Source: Acanthamoeba lenticulata
Taxonomy: Eukaryota > Discosea > Longamoebia > Acanthamoebidae
Reading direction: 5' to 3'
Assembly (NCBI GenBank): GCA_002179805.1
Contig: NAVB01001470.1
Span: 1 to 25,587 of the forward strand
Length of the DNA stretch: 25,587 nucleotides
Part shown: piece after piece, positions 20,001 to 25,587 of the stretch
Layout of the letters: the number at the start of each line of letters is the position of its first letter
Numbering within the stretch: the stretch's first letter is position 1
The notes under the pieces: model-generated
What the model was told of the DNA's origin: nothing
The model's input: the letters and a program-made list of their open reading frames with translations, nothing else
Database searches by the model: none
Translations under genes and position numbers: made by a program

Positions 20001-20981
20001 ATGAGCTGCTTCTCGAAAGGATACCAAGAAGGCATCTACCACAGGTGTGAGGGACAGGACTTTTCCTACGGCTACTTTCACACCTACGACAGGCTGCAGC
20101 CGCGTGCTGATGCTGAACCCCACAAGGTGCACATCTTGCTCCCTCATGACTACGAGGAGGGCGCCTCCCAAGGCAAGCGCTGGCCTGTCATGTACTTCAA
20201 CGACGGCAACACAGCGTTTTGGCCTGGCGGCGGCTTCAGCAAGACCTGGAACCTGGCAAAGGTGCTGAGCGACCTCGCTCGTCGATCGTCACCCACCGAA
20301 CCAGTCATCGTCGTGGCGGTGGTGCCCAACGACCGGGAGCGCGAGTACACTGACGTCGAATGGGCGCCTGGCCGGCCCTATGGCGGGCTGGATGCCTACG
20401 CGGGGCAGATGGCGGACGTCATCAAGCCGTGGATCGACTCCAACTACAGCACCGTGCCCGACGCCGAGCGCACCTGCATCGCAGGGTCGAGCCACGGCGG
20501 TTTGGCCGCGTTCTACATCGCAGCGACTCGGCCGCACCTGTTTGGGCTGTGCATCGCCTTCTCGCCTTCGCTCTGGGTCGGACAGCCGTACTGGCGCCTC
20601 GCGGTGTCTTCCTCAGCCCTCCTCGGCCCATCTGCCTTCTCTTCAACGACGTTTGCCAGCGGTCATCCAGTGATCGACCAACTGATGATGGACGGGGGCG
20701 ATCACTCGCGACGGCAACGGCCCAAGTTCTACTTTGGCTGGGGCTTGTGTAGGACGGGCGGCTTTCACAACTGGGCCATCGAGCGATGGGCCACCGACAC
20801 CACGCGGACGGCGGTCGAGAACCTGACTCGCCCCTCGGCCGAAGGAGGAGCCGGCTTTCGCCTGGGCGTGGACCTCTTCGTGCACGAAGACCCAGAGGGA
20901 GAGCACACGGAGGAAACGTGGGAGCGATGGCTCCCGGCCGCGCTCTCTCTGTTCTACCCCGGGACGCGTGCGGACGCATGA
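20001..20981 (+). CDS. Putative esterase (esterase D/enterochelin-esterase-like alpha/beta hydrolase)
   Basis: The protein resembles the putative-esterase family, which hydrolyses carboxyl or thiol esters. VHILLPHDY and WPVMYFNDGN are typical early strands, and AGSSHGGLAAFYIA contains the G-x-S-x-G elbow with nucleophile Ser164. The Asp and His of the triad are probably in the C-terminal third (GGFHNWAIERW offers the His). The start ATG is at 20001 after an A-rich leader. The frame is open over the whole length (326 residues). A probable intron 20588..20659 (72 nt, GTACTG to TTTGCCAG) would remove a low-conservation stretch in frame and leave 302 residues. I favour splicing because it joins LWVGQP to GHPVIDQ neatly. 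No signal peptide is seen. Confidence 0.8.
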   Translation: MSCFSKGYQEGIYHRCEGQDFSYGYFHTYDRLQPRADAEPHKVHILLPHDYEEGASQGKRWPVMYFNDGNTAFWPGGGFSKTWNLAKVLSDLARRSSPTEPVIVVAVVPNDREREYTDVEWAPGRPYGGLDAYAGQMADVIKPWIDSNYSTVPDAERTCIAGSSHGGLAAFYIAATRPHLFGLCIAFSPSLWVGQPYWRLAVSSSALLGPSAFSSTTFASGHPVIDQLMMDGGDHSRRQRPKFYFGWGLCRTGGFHNWAIERWATDTTRTAVENLTRPSAEGGAGFRLGVDLFVHEDPEGEHTEETWERWLPAALSLFYPGTRADA

Positions 20982-21018
20982 ACTTGTTCATGGGACCAGA
21001 CAAGCCAAGACAGACCGG

Positions 21019-21170
21019 CGTATCAGGTTGGGACAATGTTATGTTGTATCGCCGAGAGGTGGTTTTCAGCAGGCGTTGAGGCCTGGGGCAAAAAACAGAA
21101 TAAACGCCTCTTTGGTGCGGTTGGTCGGAATTGCCCTTGTGGCCGATTTCTTGGGCATTTAAATAGGCAG
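21019..21170 (+). promoter_or_regulatory. SDR promoter, copy 1
   Basis: This block is shared with the region before the second SDR gene. Its last 54 nt (21117-21170) are identical between copies and contain a TATA-like ATTTAAAT at 21157-21164, about 64 nt before the start codon. The identity outside coding DNA suggests either a recent duplication or a selected promoter. Confidence 0.65.
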
Positions 21171-21227
21171 AGGGGAGTCCTCAGACATCAACTACAAAAA
21201 CAGCGTACACCTCAATCTACTCGAGTC

Positions 21228-22130
21228 ATGGCTTCTACCATCACCAACAACAAGGCGCACTCCCTCAACGGCAAGGTGGCCATCGTTACAGGGGCCTCTC
21301 GCGGCATTGGAGCCGCGATCGCCAAGGAGTTGGCTGCTCAAGGCGCCAAGGTGGCCGTCAACTATGTCAAGGTGTGCCCCCCAAAGCGACTTCCATAAAT
21401 GCCTCTACTAACTGTCTTGCTCCCCGCCAGAATGGTGATGCCGCCAAGGACGTGGTGGCCTCCATCGAAGCTGCTGGAGGACAGGCCTTTGCCTTCCAAG
21501 CTGATGTTGCCGTCAAGCACCAGGTCGAAGCGTTGGTCGCCGCCACTGTGGAACGTTGGGGCCAGCTTGACATCATGGTCAACAACGCCGCGATTGTTGG
21601 CGCTATGGCTTCCCTGGAAAATGAGACGCAAGAGCAGGTGGATCGTTTGACCGACGTCATCTTCAAGGGCACCCTTTGGGGTGTGCAAGCTGCGTCCAAG
21701 GTGCTCAAGTCCGGCGGCTCCATCATCAACATCTCCAGCCGTGGAGCGACCATTCTTCCGCCGGTACGTGAATCCTTGAACCATCTCTTCCACTACTTGA
21801 TTCATCTTTGGCTAAACGCGGGTCACTTTGGTGGCGCAGAACGCTGGCGTGTACTCAGCCTTGAAGGCTGCAGTTGACGCCGTGACTCAGGTTGCAGCCA
21901 AGGAGCTTGGCCCTCGCGGCATCCGCGTCAACGCGCTCTCGCCGGGCCCAGTGCTCACCGACATGGCCAGGAGTGTGCCACCTGACCTGCTCGACGCATT
22001 TGTCAAGTCCACGCCGCTGCAAGGTCGTTCTGGTACTGTTGAGGAGATCGCCAAGGTGGCCGCCTTCGTTGCGAGCGATGATGCCAGCTGGGTCACTGCT
22101 CAGGTGATCACCTTGGCCGGAGGCTTGTGA
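21228..22130 (+). CDS. Short-chain dehydrogenase/reductase, copy 1
   Basis: Proposed CDS: join(21228..21371, 21431..21763, 21840..22130), 255 residues. This is a classical SDR that uses NAD(P)H to reduce or oxidise a carbonyl or alcohol. Visible are the cofactor motif TGASRGIG near residues 23-30, DIMVNNAA, the catalytic Ser in NISSR, and Tyr/Lys in the YSALK motif (YxxxK), followed by the PG motif in SPGPVLTDM. The C-terminus [13 protein letters not shown] matches bacterial ketoacyl-reductase and glucose-dehydrogenase-like SDRs. The substrate is unknown. All exons are in phase 0. It is one of a tandem pair with identical exon layout (144, 333 and 291 nt); the two proteins differ at about 13 positions by eye. 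Confidence 0.92.
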
Positions 22131-22182
22131 GCCATGTGAAACAGTAGATAACAATAAAAATCAAGAAGATCATTGTGGCAAT

Positions 22183-22275
22183 TCTTCATCTACAATATCC
22201 TCATGATTCGGGTGGTTGAAGTTGCCGGTTGAGCATCTATTGTATCCAGGCCAGCTTGCACAAGCTCAAAGACTG
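22183..22275 (-). pseudogene. Decayed copy of the last exon of the TPR-like gene
   Basis: The stretch 22227-22275 matches 23800-23850, part of the last exon of the downstream minus-strand gene (GGTTGAGCATCT, CCAGGCCAGCT, AGCTCAAAG shared). Weaker similarity continues back to about 22183. A 2-nt length difference breaks the frame, and no other part of the gene is present. It marks the end of the duplicated segment that produced the SDR pair. Confidence 0.65.
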
Positions 22276-22540
22276 AATGCCATGTGGCGTGTTCACCATG
22301 TAGCATGTTTACTACTTCCCTTTGAGTGAAACCTAACCCCTTTTTAGCACTTGAGCAAGTCTGACACCAACAGCCAAACTCAAGACGCCCTCACTTCAGC
22401 AATTGGCTCGAATCAATGGCACCAGTACCACCTGCGTGATTGCCTTAGTGTGGTTTGCCATTTCAGGCCGGCTTTCTACCAACCTTGATAAGCCTGAACA
22501 AGAGGGACTTCTTGCCTGGCAAGCATGGGCCTGACATGGG
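22276..22540. other. Intergenic sequence between SDR copies, nothing recognised
   Basis: This lies between the decayed TPR exon and the second promoter copy. No gene or RNA is recognised on either strand. It may be the old junction of the duplicated segment. Confidence 0.4.
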
Positions 22541-22668
22541 CGTATCAAGTTGGGACAACGTTATGTGTATCGCCGAGAGGCGGTTTTCCTGGGGCAAAAA
22601 ACAGCCTCTTTGATGCGGTTGGTCGGAATTGCCCTTGTGGCCGATTTCTTGGGCATTTAAATAGGCAG
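22541..22668 (+). promoter_or_regulatory. SDR promoter, copy 2
   Basis: This is the counterpart of the block before the first SDR gene, with internal deletions of about 24 nt in total. The final 54 nt (22615-22668) are identical to the first copy, with ATTTAAAT at 22655-22662, 57 nt before the start codon. Confidence 0.65.
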
Positions 22669-22718
22669 GGCGAAGCACCAGCAGACATCAACAACGCCCA
22701 CACCAATCTACTCGAGCC

Positions 22719-23630
22719 ATGGCTTCCACCACAACCAACTACAAGACGCACTCCCTCAACGGCAAGGTGGCCATCGTTACAGGCGCCTCTCGCGGCATTG
22801 GAGCCGCGATCGCCAAGGAGCTGGCTGCTCAAGGCGCCAAGGTGGCCGTCAACTATGTCAAGGTGCGCCACCTAGCCTTCCCCTCCCCCCAAGCGACTTC
22901 CATAAATGCCTCTACTAAGTGTCTTGCTCCCCTCCAGAATGGTGATGCCGCCAAGGATGTGGTGGCCTCCATCGAAGCTGCTGGTGGACAGGCCTTTGCC
23001 TTCCAAGCTGATGTTGCCGTCAAGCACCAGGTCGAAGCGTTGGTCGCCGCCACTGTGGAACGTTGGGGCCAGCTTGACATCATGGTCAATAACGCCGCGA
23101 TTGCCGGTGCTGTGGCTTCCCTGGAAAATGAGACGCAGGAGCAGGTGGATCGTTTGACCGACGTCGTCTTCAAGGGCACCCTTTGGGGAATTCAAGCTGC
23201 GTCCAAGGTGCTCAAGTCCGGCGGCTCCATCATCAACATCTCCAGCCGTGCGGCGACCCTTCCTATCCCGGTACATGAAACTGCTTCCTTGCCTCTTCCT
23301 CTACATCATTGTCCTAAACTCATGTCTTTGGTGGCGCAGAACGCTGGCGTGTACTCAGCCTTGAAGGCTGCAGTTGACGCCGTGACTCAGGTTGCAGCCA
23401 AGGAGCTTGGCCCTCGCGGCATCCGCGTCAACGCGCTCTCGCCGGGCCCAGTGCTCACCGACATGGCCAGGAGTGCGCCACCTGACCTGCTCGATGCGTT
23501 CATCAAGTCCACGCCGCTGCAAGGTCGTTCTGGTACTGTTGAGGAGATCGCCAAGGTGGCCGCCTTCGTTGCGAGCGACGACGCCAGCTGGGTCACTGCT
23601 CAGGTGATCACCTTGGCCGGAGGCTTGTGA
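22719..23630 (+). CDS. Short-chain dehydrogenase/reductase, copy 2
   Basis: Proposed CDS: join(22719..22862, 22938..23270, 23340..23630), 255 residues, with the same exon lengths as the upstream copy. The cofactor motif, NNAA, catalytic Ser and YxxxK are intact, so both copies should be active. Differences from copy 1 cluster at the N-terminus (TTTNYKT against TITNNKA) and just before the second intron (AATLPIP against GATILPP), near the active site loop; the latter could change substrate choice. The second intron has diverged, while the third exon differs at only about seven bases. The frame is also open through both introns, but the exon match to copy 1 makes splicing clear. Confidence 0.92.
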   Translation: MASTTTNYKTHSLNGKVAIVTGASRGIGAAIAKELAAQGAKVAVNYVKVRHLAFPSPQATSINASTKCLAPLQNGDAAKDVVASIEAAGGQAFAFQADVAVKHQVEALVAATVERWGQLDIMVNNAAIAGAVASLENETQEQVDRLTDVVFKGTLWGIQAASKVLKSGGSIINISSRAATLPIPVHETASLPLPLHHCPKLMSLVAQNAGVYSALKAAVDAVTQVAAKELGPRGIRVNALSPGPVLTDMARSAPPDLLDAFIKSTPLQGRSGTVEEIAKVAAFVASDDASWVTAQVITLAGGL

Positions 23631-23770
23631 GCCATGTGAAACATTCCATGAAAAGAAATGAAATCAAAAAAAAAACGGTACCAAGGCTTTTGGACAAAGG
23701 AAAAAGAAATGTGAATAAATCCAAAAATAAATACATAAATACGAATATTTGCTCTTCCACAACATCCTCA

Positions 23771-25587
23771 TTACGGCTGTTGCTGGTGGCGTTGTTGCTG
23801 GTTGAGCATCTCTTGGAACCAGGCCAGCTCGTGCACGAGCTCAAAGTCTGCCAACTGGGATTGCTTGATCTGTTCATCACCACACCATTAGGTATCCACA
23901 GCCGTCAACTCGAGGACGAAGAAGAAGAAGAAGAGGGTGAAGAAGGCAAGAAGGACGCGCACCTTGGCCAGGTAGCGCTTCCACGCGCACTTGTCGAGCC
24001 ACGCACGGCACTCCTCCGGCTCGTTGGCCGCGGCGCAGAGGCGCGCCATGCAGAAGAAGCTCCAGACGTCGTCCTGCGCGAGGCCGTACTCGAGCTTGGC
24101 CTTGCCCGCCGCCAGCAGTTGAGCGTATTCGCGCTCGGCCGCGCTGGCCTCGCCCTCCTTCTTCCTGATCTCGGCCTCCGCCTCCCCTTCCCCTGCGCGC
24201 TGCTTGAGCGCTTCAATGTCCTCCCGGAGGGCGCGCGCTCGGGCGTGGCGCGTGCGGGCGCGCAAGCAGTACAGCATCGCCCAGTTGCACTGCGTCAGCG
24301 TATCGAGCTCGTCCAGCTGGAACGAAAGCTGCACCAAAACCAATCTTAATGATTGCTATGACCTTCCACTGCCGTGGTCTCAGGAGGGCTGGCGGGGAGG
24401 GGCGGACCTCGTAGTTGCGGTGGGCCTCCTCGAACAGGCGCTCGCGCTCGTCGCCCTCCTCGATCTCGGCCTTCTCGCGCAGCGCGTCTGCGAGGCGATT
24501 GGTCACGCGACCCGGGTCAGTCAGGCCTGCCTTTCGATCTCGAAGGAGGACGATGAAGAGGGGAGGCCGGACCAGCCCAGTTGCTGAGGACGATGGAGTC
24601 CCGGTGGATCACGTTGCACTCGACGTACTTGGTGAAGCAATCGTCAAAGCACCGGCGGGCCTCCTGTAGTTGTCGTCGTCGTCGTTAACATGACGGCCAT
24701 GTCGATGACATTGATGATAAAGAAGAAGAAGAAGAAGAAGAAGAGGCTCGCGTACAGCATAGTTGCCGGTGCGCACGTGGAAGTTGGCGTGCTCGCGGAT
24801 GGCGTAGGCAAAGTTCTCGAGCAGGAGGTAGTCCGGTCGGTGCGGCCCGTACAGGTCCAGCGCCTCCTGGTACTTGGCGTAGGCCAGCTGGAACAGCGCT
24901 TCCGTGCGCTCGTTCCCGGCCGCCCCGCTGTTGGCGTAGTCCCGTATGGCGCCTGCCGCCGCCGCCGCCGCCGCCGCCGCTTCGTCAGCGCACACGAGGA
25001 CGACGACGAGGACAAGGCCGAGAAGGAAGACGACGGTGAAGGCAAGGGCGAGAACAACGCACCGGCCCAGGAGCAAAGAGTGCTACAGCGGTCGCGCAGG
25101 GAGAGGAGCGTTTCCGAGTAGGACTGCTCAAAGGCGCGGCAGGCGGCCTCGTACCACTCCCGCAGGTCTGGTGTGCATCATCATCAATATTTATTTATTA
25201 GAAAGTTAATTCCATTCCTACCCTTGAATCGAGGAGAGCATTCAACGGTGGGTGGAGGAGGGAAGGTACCGGGTAGCTCGTGGGGGAAGTGGCGCTGGTA
25301 GATGGCGAACTGGTGCGTCACGTCCGCTAACGCGAAATTGATCTCGCACTGCACCTCTGGCGTCTGTTCCCGCCGTCATCATCAGCATCAAGACGAATTC
25401 ATAGTTACCTCCTTCATGGTGCTGGTCCGTCATGAGGAAGGAGGAGAAGAAAGAAGAGGGCGGCCGTACGGGTCCGTAGGAGAGGGCCGAGAGGAACTCC
25501 TCGCAGCAGATGAGGTAGAGGGCCCGCACCTCCATCCTGTCCCTGTCCTCCTCCAGCAGCACCGGGTCGTCCTCGTCCTGCTCGCAA
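23771..25587 (-). CDS. TPR-like alpha-helical repeat protein (5' end outside window)
   Basis: Proposed CDS: complement(join(23771..23869, 23963..24328, 24408..24526, 24573..24663, 24756..24952, 25063..25167, 25270..25363, 25470..>25587)), about 395 residues visible; the start lies beyond the window. All exon phases agree. Repeated helical pairs of TPR type are seen: ALFQLAYAKYQEALDLYG, FAYAIREHANFHVRTGNYAEA, RLFEEAHRNYELSFQLDELD and CNWAMLYCLRAR. A charged coiled-coil-like segment (REDIEALKQRAGEGEAEAEI) follows, then WSFFCMARLCAAANEPEECRAWL, which resembles the closing unit of bacterial TPR arrays. The C-terminus is Gln-rich. I do not recognise a specific function; scaffold or adaptor is typical for the fold. 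It is convergent with the second SDR gene, 140 bp apart. Confidence 0.75.
24721..24744. repeat. (GAA)n microsatellite in an intron
   Basis: About eight GAA units lie in the intron at 24664-24755. On the coding strand this is (TTC)n, just inside the donor. Confidence 0.85.

Noticed and set aside
22719..23630. SDR copy 2 as an intronless 303-residue protein
   Set aside because: The frame happens to be open, but intron borders match copy 1 exactly and the extra segments have no SDR similarity.

Overview
The window looks like nuclear DNA of a free-living amoebozoan, most likely Acanthamoeba or a close relative. The evidence is GC-rich coding DNA, many short spliceosomal introns (about 46-138 nt, donors often GTAC or GTGC), scattered single nuclear tRNA genes, very tight gene spacing, and a gene set of TM9SF/Phg1-type protein, ARF, Rab2 and allantoicase. 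The species is inferred from style and content. All exon joins were worked out by eye from splice sites, codon phase and family alignment; no transcript evidence was available.

Layout. 1-969: 3' part of an allantoicase gene. 1038-2214: five tRNA genes (Glu, Pro, Trp, Leu, Arg) on alternating strands in partly AT-rich DNA; a Tyr tRNA with an intron lies at 5087-5181. 2456-4890 (minus): a nine-helix TM9SF protein. 5215-6618 (minus): a type I membrane protein with Asp-box (BNR) repeats. 6749-7819 (plus): a divergent ARF GTPase. 8294-11613 (minus): a class 3 lipase-domain protein with a large low-complexity insert. 11847-13157 (plus): a Rab2-type GTPase, divergent from the lipase. 13706-15000 (plus): a zinc alcohol dehydrogenase. 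15284-16937 (plus): an endonuclease/exonuclease/phosphatase-fold protein. 17019-19794 (plus): a 13-exon gene that appears to fuse a Cys-less E2-like domain, a UFD1 domain and TRAF-type zinc fingers. 20001-20981 (plus): an esterase. 21228-22130 and 22719-23630 (plus): a tandem pair of SDR oxidoreductases with duplicated promoters. 23771 to the window end (minus): a TPR-like protein whose last exon has left a decayed copy between the two SDR genes.

How the genes relate. No operon-like pathway is evident. Several products belong to the endomembrane system (TM9SF, Asp-box receptor-like protein, ARF, Rab2, lipase), but this may be chance. The most unusual item is the E2-like/UFD1/zinc-finger protein: it joins ubiquitin-conjugation-like and UFD1 (Cdc48/p97 cofactor) modules in one chain, and the E2 active-site cysteine position holds histidine. 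The second notable item is the SDR tandem duplication, which carries its promoter and the 3' end of the neighbouring gene.
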